Shown piece by piece: positions 51,880-59,750 of a stretch of DNA of 64,000 bases. Source of the DNA: Mangrovibacter plantisponsor (lineage in GTDB: Bacteria; Pseudomonadota; Gammaproteobacteria; Enterobacterales; Enterobacteriaceae); assembly GCF_003182475.1 (NCBI RefSeq), contig NZ_QGTS01000021.1, positions 1 to 64,000 of the forward strand, written 5' to 3'. The notes beneath the pieces were generated by a model that did no database searches, was not told the DNA's origin, and was given only the letters and a program-made list of their open reading frames with translations. The first letter of the stretch is position 1; every line of letters begins with the position of its first letter. Both the position numbers and the translations under genes were made by a program.

Positions 51880-51889
51880 TGTGAGTAGT

Positions 51890-52076
51890 AACGGGGGCCT
51901 GAAGCCCCCGTTCAGATTGATGAAAAAGAAGGAAAAAGCGTGGTTTTTCCTTCTTTTTAGTTAGCAGGCGAAAATCAATGACTTGATTTTCCTGTTTTTT
52001 TATTGGGTGACATCCTCTCGTTCTGTGCGAACATGAGGTTTGTCATCAGACTCAACGGGGGCCTGAAGCCCCCGTT
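51890..52076. repeat. Array of four hairpins bounded by inverted copies of one palindrome
   Basis: The palindrome AACGGGGGC-CTGAA-GCCCCCGTT occurs twice (51890-51912 and 52054-52076). Its flanks are inverted: cAGaTTGATGA lies right of the first copy and its reverse-complement likeness TCATCAGACTC left of the second. Between them lie a 15-bp A/T-rich stem (AAAAAGAAGGAAAAA at 51923-51937 with its complement at 51944-51958) and a GAAAATCAA/TTGATTTTC stem followed by seven T's (51970-52001). At least the third is a strong plus-strand terminator for the sugar operon, and the last can stop the chemoreceptor gene. Confidence 0.8.
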
Positions 52077-52100
52077 TAATATAGTCATGTAGCAATAAAC

Positions 52101-53774
52101 TCAGAACGACTCCCAGTCATTCTCTTTGTGACCACCACCCGCCAGCGCCAGTTGGCCTTTTTTCGCCGAAGACAGTCCTTTACGCGCTGCTGGTTTCGCC
52201 TGATTACCACTCGCATCACCCGGCAGGCGGAACACCGAAACAATTTCAGTCAACCGGTGAGCCTGCTCTTCCAGGGATGCCGAAGTACCGGAAGACTCTT
52301 CCACCAACGACGCGTTCTGCTGCGTTACGGTATCCATCTGAGAAATCGCGCTTCCCACCTGGGAAATACCTTTGCTCTGTTCCACAGATGCTGATGCAAT
52401 CTCCGACATAATGCTGGTTACACTGGAGACAGATTTCAGGATGTTATCCATCGTGGTGTTTGCCAGGGAGACCTGCTCATAACCGGTGTTAACATTGCTG
52501 ACTGATTCATCAATCAGGGTTTTGATCTCTTTTGCCGCACCCGCACTGCGCTGAGCCAGGTTACGTACTTCACTGGCTACTACCGCAAACCCGCGCCCTT
52601 GTTCACCAGCACGAGCAGCTTCAACCGCTGCGTTAAGCGCCAGAATGTTGGTCTGGAATGCAATACTGTCGATAACGTTGATGATATCGGCGATTTTCTG
52701 CGAGCTGCTGGTGATATTTTTCATACTACTGATAACACCCTGCACCACTTCACCGCCTTCATTCGCCGCTTTGGATGCTGTTTGTGCCAGCGTACTGGCC
52801 TGTGCTGCGTTATCGGCGTTCTGTTTTACTACGGCGCTCAACTGTTCCATGCTGGCTGCCGTTTCAGTCAGTGCTGCTGCCTGCTCTTCCGTACGTGACG
52901 ACAAATCAACGTTACCTGCGGCAATTTCACTGGAGCCGTGGTAAATCTCGCTGGCACTGCCACGAATTTGTGAAACGGTTTTCACCCAGTTTTGCTGCAT
53001 GGTTTCCAGAAAAGGAATTAACTGGCCCACTTCGTTATTACCCAGTGGCTGTGTGGATTTATCCAGATGGCCTTGTGATAACACCTGCAAATGTTGTTTT
53101 ACCCACTCCAGTGGGCGGCCAAGGAACACGGATAAGTAACGTTCACTCAGCACCAGGATCACCAGACCAATAACCATGGTGATAATAATGGTGGTACGCG
53201 CCACAGAAACCCAATTATTAATACGGCCATTGGCTGCCGTTTTAAGATCCTGAATTTCCTGGTTATAGGCGAGAATGGCGTCGGTGAAATTGGTGCGTAA
53301 CGGGTTATATTTATCACTTGTCAGTTGAGTAAATGCTTCCAGGTTATTTGCTTTCACCGTGTCGAACATCGGTTTAATTGCCTGGTTAAACAGTCTCAGT
53401 GAGCTGTTGTAAATATTATCAATCGACGTGCTGCTGATATTGGCATGGTCTGTCACTTTGAACTGATTAAGCCCACCCTGCAGGAAATCGATGTCTTTAC
53501 CAATCCCATCCACTAACTGCTGGTAACTGGCTGTATCCCCATTTTTTTGTGCAACCATTGCACGGTCCATAGCCAGTTTAACCTGGTAGTAACGCGCACT
53601 GGCACCATTAATGATATCGCCATTCACCTGCTGAACATTGGTGAGCGCGACTTCTTCTTTCAGGCTGCCCAAAGCATGCAGAGAGAAAAAAGACACGCCA
53701 CTCCACAGCAGAGTGAACAGGATAAGGATAGATAACATCATAACCTTAATTTTAAGGTTGCGAATAAAGTGCAT
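52101..53774 (-). CDS. Methyl-accepting chemotaxis protein
   Basis: The 557-residue chemoreceptor has a first membrane helix ([19 protein letters not shown]), a periplasmic four-helix-bundle sensor (about residues 35-190) and a second helix ([15 protein letters not shown]). A HAMP region and the signalling hairpin follow, with [34 protein letters not shown] (partial). It ends in DWESF, a CheR/CheB docking pentapeptide like NWETF. The ATG at 53774 follows GGGGGTTAT; the frame is open to 53837. The ligand is unknown. A FliA-like -10 lies upstream. Confidence 0.93.
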   Translation of the reverse strand: MHFIRNLKIKVMMLSILILFTLLWSGVSFFSLHALGSLKEEVALTNVQQVNGDIINGASARYYQVKLAMDRAMVAQKNGDTASYQQLVDGIGKDIDFLQGGLNQFKVTDHANISSTSIDNIYNSSLRLFNQAIKPMFDTVKANNLEAFTQLTSDKYNPLRTNFTDAILAYNQEIQDLKTAANGRINNWVSVARTTIIITMVIGLVILVLSERYLSVFLGRPLEWVKQHLQVLSQGHLDKSTQPLGNNEVGQLIPFLETMQQNWVKTVSQIRGSASEIYHGSSEIAAGNVDLSSRTEEQAAALTETAASMEQLSAVVKQNADNAAQASTLAQTASKAANEGGEVVQGVISSMKNITSSSQKIADIINVIDSIAFQTNILALNAAVEAARAGEQGRGFAVVASEVRNLAQRSAGAAKEIKTLIDESVSNVNTGYEQVSLANTTMDNILKSVSSVTSIMSEIASASVEQSKGISQVGSAISQMDTVTQQNASLVEESSGTSASLEEQAHRLTEIVSVFRLPGDASGNQAKPAARKGLSSAKKGQLALAGGGHKENDWESF

Positions 53775-54328
53775 ATAACCCCCGGAAGTATTGAACTGAT
53801 AACAAAACGAGTGCTGAGATGAGAAACAGGAACACAACCTGATGCCGTTGCATCAATTCCGTGTCTGGTGCGCAACACCTGCATGTAATATCGGCACAAT
53901 TACATTTTTAATTAATATTTTTATCACTTCACTCACACTGAAAGCACAGAAAGAATATCAATTAACACACTGTTTTAACTGCATTTATTAAAAGCACAAA
54001 AACAAAAATGTTAATAAAATTATCACTAATAAAAAAATATTCAGCCAAAAGGAATAATTTTTAATAATTAAAACAATCCAACAAAAGTATGATTTATTCA
54101 TTAATTAAGCAGGGCTAACTGAGAATAAAACACATTTCATTCCCACTAACATATCTTTACATTACCACCGAGAACAATCTGAATTAAAAACAGCTCCATA
54201 CTTTGTTCACAATTGTCCCTTATATACCTCAGTTAATAACGAGGCAGAGAAAAACCCTGCCTCACGTAACGAAGAACCCGATGAAATCCCGCTACCGGGA
54301 GACCATTGAATACCAGTCTGAGGATGAC
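53775..54328. other. Long AT-rich intergenic region
   Basis: About 550 bases with no supportable gene. Bases 53900-54200 are strongly AT-rich with many A/T tracts. It holds the chemoreceptor promoter on one side and the secreted repeat protein promoter on the other. H-NS binding is plausible but is inference. Confidence 0.6.
53888..53895 (-). promoter_or_regulatory. Possible FliA (sigma-28) -10 element for the chemoreceptor gene
   Basis: On the minus strand GCCGATAT matches 7 of 8 bases of the sigma-28 -10 GCCGATAA, about 114 bases before the chemoreceptor ATG. The -35 region (TAATTAAA) is a poor match to TAAAGTTT, so the call is tentative. Confidence 0.35.
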
Positions 54329-54688
54329 ATGAACAAATTAGTCGCACTTTCTGCTTTACTGGCCTTTGCCGCTGCTCCCATTGCTCAGGCAGCGCCACAA
54401 CCGCAGCAAGAGCAAAACAACCAACAGATGCTGCACAAAAAAGGCCATAACCAGAATAATGGTTCTCATAAAGACCAGCACCAGAGCAACCATAACGGTA
54501 ATCACAACAGCAATCACAAAGACAACCACAAGGGTTCGCAAGGCAAACCCGGCCAGAATGGCGGACAAAATATGAAACCGGGGCAGACTGGTAGTCACAA
54601 TATGAAACCCGGCCAGAATGGCGGGCAGAATACGAAACCGGGACAGAACAGTAACGGTGATAACAAACTGCCAGTACAACCACGCTAA
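54329..54688 (+). CDS. Secreted His/Asn/Lys/Gly-rich repeat protein
   Basis: The 119-residue precursor has a signal peptide (LVALSALLAFAAAPIAQA). A Gln-rich stretch follows, then a His/Asn/Lys-rich section (SNHNGNHNSNHKDNHKG) and four 10-residue repeats: KPGQNGGQNM, KPGQTGSHNM, KPGQNGGQNT and KPGQNSNGDN. No Cys or folded domain is apparent, so the mature protein is probably disordered and basic, perhaps metal- or polyanion-binding. The ATG at 54329 has GAGGA 4-5 bases upstream. I do not recognise the family. A strong terminator follows. Confidence 0.75.
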   Translation: MNKLVALSALLAFAAAPIAQAAPQPQQEQNNQQMLHKKGHNQNNGSHKDQHQSNHNGNHNSNHKDNHKGSQGKPGQNGGQNMKPGQTGSHNMKPGQNGGQNTKPGQNSNGDNKLPVQPR

Positions 54689-54716
54689 GTTGGCACTTAT
54701 CCGTTTCTGAATGCAC

Positions 54717-54748
54717 AGAAGGAAACCCTGAGGGTTTCCTTCTTGTTT
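54717..54748 (+). terminator. Terminator of the secreted repeat-protein gene
   Basis: AGAAGGAAACCC and GGGTTTCCTTCT form a perfect 12-bp stem with a 3-base loop (54717-54743), followed by TGTTTAA, 29 bases after the stop. Confidence 0.85.
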
Positions 54749-54819
54749 AATGCATTACATTGTTGTTCGTACGCTGGAACGGTAAAACCCGCCACAATTG
54801 CAACTGACGGCAGGCCACA

Positions 54820-54841
54820 TTACCCGGTAAAAACACCCGGC
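54820..54841. repeat. 22-bp direct repeat, left copy (overlaps antitoxin stop)
   Basis: TTACCCGGTAAAAACACCCG plus GC is identical to 55621-55642, 801 bases away. This copy supplies the last six codons and stop of the antitoxin gene. Together the two copies bracket the toxin-antitoxin pair and its promoter. Confidence 0.85.
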
Positions 54842-55149
54842 CCTTTTACAGAAAGAACATTAAGGACACGTAACGCTGCCCCATTCGGTTTTTTTTCACC
54901 ACGTTCCCATTTGGAGACAGTCACAACAGACATATTCACAAGTTCAGCCAGCATTGCCTGGCTCAGGTGGTAGCGGCTACGCAGCGTACGAATTGCATCA
55001 CCATTCATTTCAGTAATCACAGGTAAACGTTCGCGGAATTCACGTAATCTCACACGCGAATCAATGTAACCGACAGTGTCTTCAGAAATCCCACCATGAG
55101 GAAGCATATCGTGAGCCATTTCCTGCAAATCTTTCAGATGGTCAACCAT
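54820..55149 (-). CDS. Type II antitoxin with helix-turn-helix (HigA/NadS-like)
   Basis: The 109-residue protein has a C-terminal Xre-type helix-turn-helix (RTLRSRYHLSQAMLAELVNMSVVTVSKWERGEKKP, about residues 54-88, partial) and a helical N-terminus likely to bind the toxin. Antitoxins of this layout follow RelE/HigB-like toxins and repress the pair. It starts 8 bases inside the toxin gene, so the two are coupled. Its last codons (GVFTG) come from the 22-bp repeat that also lies at the other end of the cassette. Confidence 0.88.
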   Translation of the reverse strand: MVDHLKDLQEMAHDMLPHGGISEDTVGYIDSRVRLREFRERLPVITEMNGDAIRTLRSRYHLSQAMLAELVNMSVVTVSKWERGEKKPNGAALRVLNVLSVKGPGVFTG

Positions 55150-55528
55150 TACATTTAACCTCTCTCATCGTGCTATTTTTAATCTGTGCCGCAATTTGTT
55201 CTTGCGTCATATTCTGAAGATCAGCAGCGAATTTACGATAGCCTTTAAGGGCATCATCAGGAATCTCTTTACCTCTGTTACTGATATTCGACTTCAGGTA
55301 ACCATTAATAAAGAAGAAATTCCGCCCGGTTTGAAAGGCAATAATTGCACGGGCTCCATAACTTTTCCCCTTTCCTGGCAGAGGGATACGTTTTTTGATA
55401 ATCCCACCGCCCAGGTCACCTTCAAAAAGGCCTTTCATAATTTCATTTGCTGCACTACATAAATCTGCATCACTAATGCTGCCACCTCTGGTGTTCTTAT
55501 CGAACACCTTTAAAACATAAATCTCCAT
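55142..55528 (-). CDS. RelE/HigB-like toxin of a type II toxin-antitoxin system
   Basis: The 128-residue basic protein has the layout of the RelE-fold toxins that pair with NadS-like antitoxins. It starts EIYVLKVFDKNTRGG, and GGGIIKKRIPLPGKGKSYGARAII carries the basic catalytic strand, followed by FFFINGYLKSN. It probably cleaves mRNA on the ribosome. The ATG at 55528 follows AAGGA; the frame is open to 55576. Toxin first, antitoxin second is the HigBA order. Confidence 0.85.
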   Translation of the reverse strand: MEIYVLKVFDKNTRGGSISDADLCSAANEIMKGLFEGDLGGGIIKKRIPLPGKGKSYGARAIIAFQTGRNFFFINGYLKSNISNRGKEIPDDALKGYRKFAADLQNMTQEQIAAQIKNSTMREVKCNG

Positions 55529-55577
55529 GGCGGATTCCTTGCGTGTTGTCAGGGTATCCCTCTCCAGACTACGCAAG

Positions 55578-55608
55578 CTATAATACTAAGGATTATAGGT
55601 TATAACAA
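55578..55608 (-). promoter_or_regulatory. Promoter and operator of the toxin-antitoxin pair
   Basis: On the minus strand TTGTTA (55608-55603), a 17-base spacer and TATTAT (55585-55580) form a good promoter. A perfect inverted repeat CTATAAT-N7-ATTATAG (55578-55598) overlaps the -10, as expected for autoregulation by the antitoxin. It lies about 50 bases before the toxin ATG. Confidence 0.75.
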
Positions 55609-55620
55609 TGTGGGTTTGTT

Positions 55621-55642
55621 TTACCCGGTAAAAACACCCGGC
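55621..55642. repeat. 22-bp direct repeat, right copy
   Basis: Identical to 54820-54841. It lies between the toxin-antitoxin promoter and the end of the Bcr/CflA gene, so one unit of repeat plus cassette is 801 bases. Confidence 0.85.
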
Positions 55643-55661
55643 ACGTTGCACAGATTCGCCT

Positions 55662-56834
55662 TTATGCTTTGCGGGCTATCAGTACATAACTCAGAAGCGC
55701 TAACAAATAGCTCCCGCCCAGCACTACCCCCATAGAGATAAAAGACGTGCCGCCAATACCGGTTAAAGGTGCGCTCACGCCACCCATCATAAACATTAAG
55801 GTACCTAAAAAAGCAGATGCAGTGCCTGAATGTTGACCTTGCGCTTGCATCGCCATGGCTCCGGCCAGGGTACAAACGGCACTGTTTATGGATACGGCGA
55901 TGAACAATACAGGAACAACCGCAGCCAGGGGTGCCCTTACTACACCGCACAGCAACAGTACCACCGCAGCAATGACCGACAGAACCAGAGCGCCAACCAG
56001 AACCGGCTTTTCTCCCCAACGGGCCGAGAGTTTCACTGTGCCAAGGGAAAACACAATAAGCCCGGCACCATTCAAAGCAAACAGGTAGCTATACTGCTGT
56101 GGCGTCAGTTGCCAGTGAGACTGAAAAACATAAGATGAGGCACCAATGTAAGCAAATAACCCGGCCAGCATAAACCCCTGCACCAGGCACAACCCCATGA
56201 AGCGCTGGTCCCGCATCACTGCAATAAATGATGCCGCCATATTACTTTGCTGTTTTTGCCGCCGTTGTGGTGGGTAACTTTCGGCTAATTTGGTGGACAC
56301 AACAACCAGCATCACAATCCCCACCAGCGCCAGAGTAATAAACAGCCCCTGCCAGCCAGTCAGCGCCAGTTGCAACCCACCTAATACCGGTGCGGCTATT
56401 GGTGCCACACCGTTAATTGCCATCAGTAAGGCAAAAAACTGCGTCAGCTCTGGCCCGGCGTAACAGTCACGCGCAATGGCCCGGGATAACACCGCGCCAC
56501 CAGCCCCGGCCAGCCCCTGGATAAAACGCGCCGCCATTAAACCAGACATACTGGTTGCTACCGCGCAGCCAATTGAAGCCAGAATAAAAATAACCAGAGA
56601 AGCCAGCAGTGGTACTTTGCGCCCCATTCGGTCACTTAACGGGCCGAAAACCAGTTGCCCCAACCCCAGGCCAACCAGAGATGCGGTGAGGGTCAGTTGC
56701 GTCGCAGAAGTGGATACCTGTAAATGGGCCGTAATATCCGGCAACGCAGGTAGATAAAAATCGGTGCACAGTGGCCCCAACGCGGCCAGCATCCCTAGTA
56801 TCAGGGCATACAGCGTGCGTTGTTGTATTGACAT
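55662..56834 (-). CDS. Bcr/CflA family multidrug efflux transporter
   Basis: The 390-residue major facilitator protein has 12 predicted helices and the Bcr/CflA features. The N-terminus ALGPLCTDFYLPALPDI is the family hallmark, with GPLSDRMGRKVPLL as the loop 2-3 motif and VLSRAIARDCYAG in helix 4-5. Bcr exports bicyclomycin, sulfonamides and some peptides in E. coli. It lies 3 bases downstream of a TetR gene in the same operon, so it is probably a ligand-inducible efflux pump. E. coli Bcr itself is similar but not identical in context. Confidence 0.9.
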   Translation of the reverse strand: MSIQQRTLYALILGMLAALGPLCTDFYLPALPDITAHLQVSTSATQLTLTASLVGLGLGQLVFGPLSDRMGRKVPLLASLVIFILASIGCAVATSMSGLMAARFIQGLAGAGGAVLSRAIARDCYAGPELTQFFALLMAINGVAPIAAPVLGGLQLALTGWQGLFITLALVGIVMLVVVSTKLAESYPPQRRQKQQSNMAASFIAVMRDQRFMGLCLVQGFMLAGLFAYIGASSYVFQSHWQLTPQQYSYLFALNGAGLIVFSLGTVKLSARWGEKPVLVGALVLSVIAAVVLLLCGVVRAPLAAVVPVLFIAVSINSAVCTLAGAMAMQAQGQHSGTASAFLGTLMFMMGGVSAPLTGIGGTSFISMGVVLGGSYLLALLSYVLIARKA

Positions 56835-56837
56835 GGT

Positions 56838-57455
56838 TTAGTCCTTTTTCCTGGTATTATTGCTCTGAGTATCCGGAAACAGGGTGTGCAATATGGCAAG
56901 GTAATTACTTTGCAAACATTGCGCATCAATTGGCCGGTGCGGGCGAACATGGCGACGCAGCAGTGTGCCTTCAGTGAGCACCGCCATCACTTCACTCAGC
57001 GCGTTAACCTGAATAGTATCCAGATGCGGGTAGCGCGCTTTCAGCATGGCGCACCCTTGTTCAAATAAATTCAGGTCAGCCTCAACCACCAGTTGAGCAA
57101 TGCGTGGGTTACGGGTTGCTTCAGCACTGATTTCCAGCAGCAATGCATCATCGCGGCTGTCAAATGCGGCAATACCGGCCAGGCTCCGGGTAAACTCATC
57201 TGCCTTGCGCACTAAATCATGATTAACGGCCAGCATATGTTCCACCCTGGCACTAATAATCACCTTGATAATGGCTTCCACAATGGCGTCTTTATTCTGA
57301 AAACAGCGGTAGATTTGGCCCGGCCCAAGCTGTGCTTCCCGTGCAATATCCGCCATAGAAGTGCCATGCAGCCCTTTATCCCGAAAGCATGCCCGGGCGG
57401 CCTGAATAATCGCGTTGCGCCTGGCGTCCTGGCGGCTTATGCGGTCCGTAGTCAT
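56838..57455 (-). CDS. TetR family transcriptional regulator
   Basis: The 205-residue repressor has the N-terminal TetR helix-turn-helix (MADIAREAQLGPGQIYRCFQNKDAIVEAI, about residues 33-61, partial) and a ligand-binding C-terminal domain. The ATG at 57455 follows GGGAAATTT; the frame is open to 57497. It is cotranscribed with the Bcr/CflA pump, 3 bases downstream. A palindrome just upstream (57502-57517) is its probable operator. Confidence 0.9.
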   Translation of the reverse strand: MTTDRISRQDARRNAIIQAARACFRDKGLHGTSMADIAREAQLGPGQIYRCFQNKDAIVEAIIKVIISARVEHMLAVNHDLVRKADEFTRSLAGIAAFDSRDDALLLEISAEATRNPRIAQLVVEADLNLFEQGCAMLKARYPHLDTIQVNALSEVMAVLTEGTLLRRHVRPHRPIDAQCLQSNYLAILHTLFPDTQSNNTRKKD

Positions 57456-57501
57456 AAATTTCCCGTGATTGCAGGAGTTGAGAGGATCACAACCCACAGA
57501 T

Positions 57502-57517
57502 GAGAACGTTCATTCTC
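57502..57517. promoter_or_regulatory. Probable TetR operator
   Basis: GAGAACGTTCATTCTC combines the inverted ends GAGAA/TTCTC with the inner palindrome GAACGTTC. It lies about 47 bases upstream of the tetR-like start, the usual place for autoregulation of the efflux operon. Confidence 0.6.
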
Positions 57518-57627
57518 GTTTAAACCACGAAAAGATTCAAGAAACAGTGGTAAGCAATTTGTGCCAATGAGAAACACCGCTGGCAGCAGGCAGGGAAATG
57601 CGCCAGAAATTTGGCGCATTGTTACGG

Positions 57628-58017
57628 TTACCCATGAGCTACACGGTCTGCCTGTGCAAATACGCCACGCGCGACGGAAACTGCTTTCAGCACCGCAGGG
57701 AACCCTGCGTACAGCGCCATTTGTAGCATCACTTCTGTAATCTCTTCACGGCTGCAACCCACATTCAGTGCTCCCTGAATATGCACCGCCAGTTGAGGCT
57801 CGCAGTGGCCCATCGCAGTCAGCGCCGCAACCGTTGCGATTTCCCGTGATTTAAGATTAAGTTGCGGGCGGGAATAAATATCACCAAAGCCAAATTCCAC
57901 AATATAGCGGCCAAGATCAGGGCAGATATCCGCCAGCCCATTGACCACATTTTCGCCTGCTTCGCCATCAATCTCAGCAAGCTTTGTTAACCCTCTTTCA
58001 TAGCGTGACTGTTGCAT
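57628..58017 (-). CDS. Carboxymuconolactone decarboxylase family protein
   Basis: The 129-residue all-helical protein has the CMD/AhpD-like domain. Features are LGRYIVEFGFGDIYSRPQLNLKSREIATVAALTAMG (about residues 35-70, partial), then LAVHIQGALNVGCSREEITEVMLQMALYAGFPA. The AhpD Cys-x-x-Cys pair is absent, and a single Cys appears in VGCSREE and another in GHCEPQ. It is more like gamma-carboxymuconolactone decarboxylase homologues of unknown substrate. A MerR-type promoter controls it. Confidence 0.9.
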   Translation of the reverse strand: MQQSRYERGLTKLAEIDGEAGENVVNGLADICPDLGRYIVEFGFGDIYSRPQLNLKSREIATVAALTAMGHCEPQLAVHIQGALNVGCSREEITEVMLQMALYAGFPAVLKAVSVARGVFAQADRVAHG

Positions 58018-58048
58018 GTGTTACCTCCGGTTAGTCAGTTCAGGTAAC

Positions 58049-58079
58049 AGGCTAAAAGTTAGAGCACACTCTAAGTCAA
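58049..58079 (-). promoter_or_regulatory. MerR-type promoter of the CMD gene
   Basis: On the minus strand TTGACT (58079-58074) and TAGCCT (58054-58049) are separated by 19 bases, the overlong spacer typical of MerR-activated promoters. The perfect palindrome TTAGAG-TGTG-CTCTAA (58074-58059) fills it. The MerR gene lies just upstream. Confidence 0.8.
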
Positions 58080-58124
58080 GGGGATATTACCAACCACAAA
58101 CAGGCCAATGTTACCCAAAGGTAA

Positions 58125-58505
58125 TCACGCCGGATCACTCTGATGCGCCACTTGTTCCCGCAATGCCTCATCATAAAAAGCAATTTTGCTGTCCAGTGCC
58201 TGCAGATGCGCCTGAGCCTGAGCAATATGCGCCTGCAATACCGCCTGGTGTTCCGCCAGCATTTGCCGCCGTTGCAAAAGCGTTGCGGCGCCTTTTTCCC
58301 GTAACATGGCATAGGCGCAAATTTGTGCCAGAGGCATACCGGTCTCTTTCAGGCGGGTAATGAATTTGACCCATTCAATATCTTTCTCCTTAAACTGCCG
58401 GTGCCCACTGGTATCGCGTGCAATACGCAGCAACCCTAAGGTTTCGTAATAACGCAGGGTGTATGGGCTTAACTGAGTACGTTCGGCAAAACGGGCAATT
58501 TTCAT
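58125..58505 (-). CDS. MerR family transcriptional regulator
   Basis: The 126-residue regulator has the MerR N-terminus (KIARFAERTQLSPYTLRYYETLGLL), the wing RDTSGHRQFKEKDIEWV and a long coiled-coil dimerisation helix (about residues 80-115). There is no metal-binding Cys loop, so it resembles the YcfQ/YhdM-like or AdhR groups that sense aldehydes or organic electrophiles. It lies 107 bases upstream of the CMD gene in the same direction, with the palindromic 19-base-spacer promoter between. Confidence 0.9.
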   Translation of the reverse strand: MKIARFAERTQLSPYTLRYYETLGLLRIARDTSGHRQFKEKDIEWVKFITRLKETGMPLAQICAYAMLREKGAATLLQRRQMLAEHQAVLQAHIAQAQAHLQALDSKIAFYDEALREQVAHQSDPA

Positions 58506-58901
58506 CAGTTCTCCTGAACCTTACTGTTACCCGCACAATAAGAGAGCTCTTATTCGCAGGGGCTAATATTAGTGGGGGTTATGTGTTTATTCTTTATTAC
58601 AGACCAACAGCCCGGCAATTAAAATATCGCCATATCTTATTCAGTTATCACCGAAGAAAACGGTTGTCATTGCCCTGTATCCACGACCAGTGGGCACTTG
58701 TGTTCATTTTTCATCGGTTGGCATTCCAGCGTACTTTTCGCCCTGCTCTGGTGCATTTAACGCACCATCCGCAAACATAAGCCCCGTTTTGATCCAGCCC
58801 GTTTTCCCCATGCCTGCTGCAACGCTGTATATTTACATCTAAATTAAAATTGGCACGTTTAATGCTTAATCATTGTTGAACAATATCATCAGGGGTTCGA
58901 C
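58506..58901. other. Intergenic region with no supportable gene
   Basis: About 395 bases between the MerR gene and the amino-acid-type binding protein. A plus-strand open frame (58418-58780) overlaps merR and has no recognisable product. The last 100 bases are AT-rich and should hold the promoter of the downstream operon; no specific operator stood out. Confidence 0.55.
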
Positions 58902-59723
58902 ATGAAAAAAGTCATCGCATTACTGGGCAGTGCCACAACCATTCTGGCGTCATTGCCAGCTCTGGCGAACGGCACGTTACAGCCGGGCAACCTTACTATC
59001 GGTTCCGACTTAACTTACCCACCTTATAACTTTATGAACAACAACCAGCCTGCCGGTTTTGATGCTGAGTTTATGCAGTTGATCGGCAACGATATGCATC
59101 TGAAACCTAAGGTTAAAGACACCCGTTTCGCCAGCCTGATAATGGGCCTGAAAAGCCAAAAATTTGATGTCATTGCATCAACGCTATATGTCACCCCCGA
59201 ACGAGCACAGCAGGTGGATTTTATCCCCTACATGAAAACGGGTGGCTCACTGATGGTGAAACAGGGCAGTACATGGCAGCCCAAACAGCCGCAGGATCTC
59301 TGCGGGAAAAAAGTCGGATCCATTAAAGGCGGTGCATGGATCCCTAAATTGCAAAAAGTTTCCGCGGATTATTGCCAGGTGAAAGGGCTCGGCGCTATCG
59401 ATGTGAAGGAATTTCCTTCCTCACCCGAAACAACTCAGGCTCTGCTTTCTGGCGCCATTGACGTTCAGTACGAAGATGCCGCTGTCGCCAAAGCGACGGT
59501 TGAAAAAACCGGTAACCGCCTGGTTATCAGTTCTGACAGCGTGTTGTACCCGGTAGTAGTTGGCCTGGCCGTAAACAAAAACAACACAGCTCTGCGCGAC
59601 CAGTTGCAAAAAGCATTTGGGGATGTGGTGAAAAATGGCGAATACGCAACGTTACTGAAGAAATACAACGTACAAATGCCCAGTGCCGAAGAGATCAACA
59701 AAGCGCTGGCTGGCACGCTGTAA
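58902..59723 (+). CDS. Amino-acid-type ABC substrate-binding protein (family 3)
   Basis: The 273-residue periplasmic protein has a signal peptide ending at LPALAN and the SBP_bac_3 fold: LTIGSDLTYPPYNFMNN, AGFDAEFMQLIGNDM, SLIMGLKSQKFDVIASTLYVTPERAQQVDF and a late DVQYEDAAVAKATVE. It holds a Cys pair (DLCGKK and DYCQVK). Family ligands are amino acids, opines or guanidino/ureido compounds. It heads an operon with a fused permease-ATPase, a GntR regulator and a DUF1989 protein. Confidence 0.92.
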   Translation: MKKVIALLGSATTILASLPALANGTLQPGNLTIGSDLTYPPYNFMNNNQPAGFDAEFMQLIGNDMHLKPKVKDTRFASLIMGLKSQKFDVIASTLYVTPERAQQVDFIPYMKTGGSLMVKQGSTWQPKQPQDLCGKKVGSIKGGAWIPKLQKVSADYCQVKGLGAIDVKEFPSSPETTQALLSGAIDVQYEDAAVAKATVEKTGNRLVISSDSVLYPVVVGLAVNKNNTALRDQLQKAFGDVVKNGEYATLLKKYNVQMPSAEEINKALAGTL

Positions 59724-59750
59724 CTACTTACCGGTTCGGGAGAGAGCATT

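Noticed and set aside
53880-54230. AT-rich stretch considered as a replication origin or phage attachment region
   Set aside because: No iterons, DnaA-box clusters, tRNA end or integrase were seen; it looks like an ordinary AT-rich promoter region.
54555-54660. Repeats in the secreted-protein gene considered as a CRISPR array
   Set aside because: The 30-base units are contiguous, in frame and encode KPGQ repeats, with no spacers.
58418-58780. 120-codon plus-strand frame between merR and the binding-protein gene
   Set aside because: It overlaps merR antisense, has no ribosome site and shows no recognisable domain.
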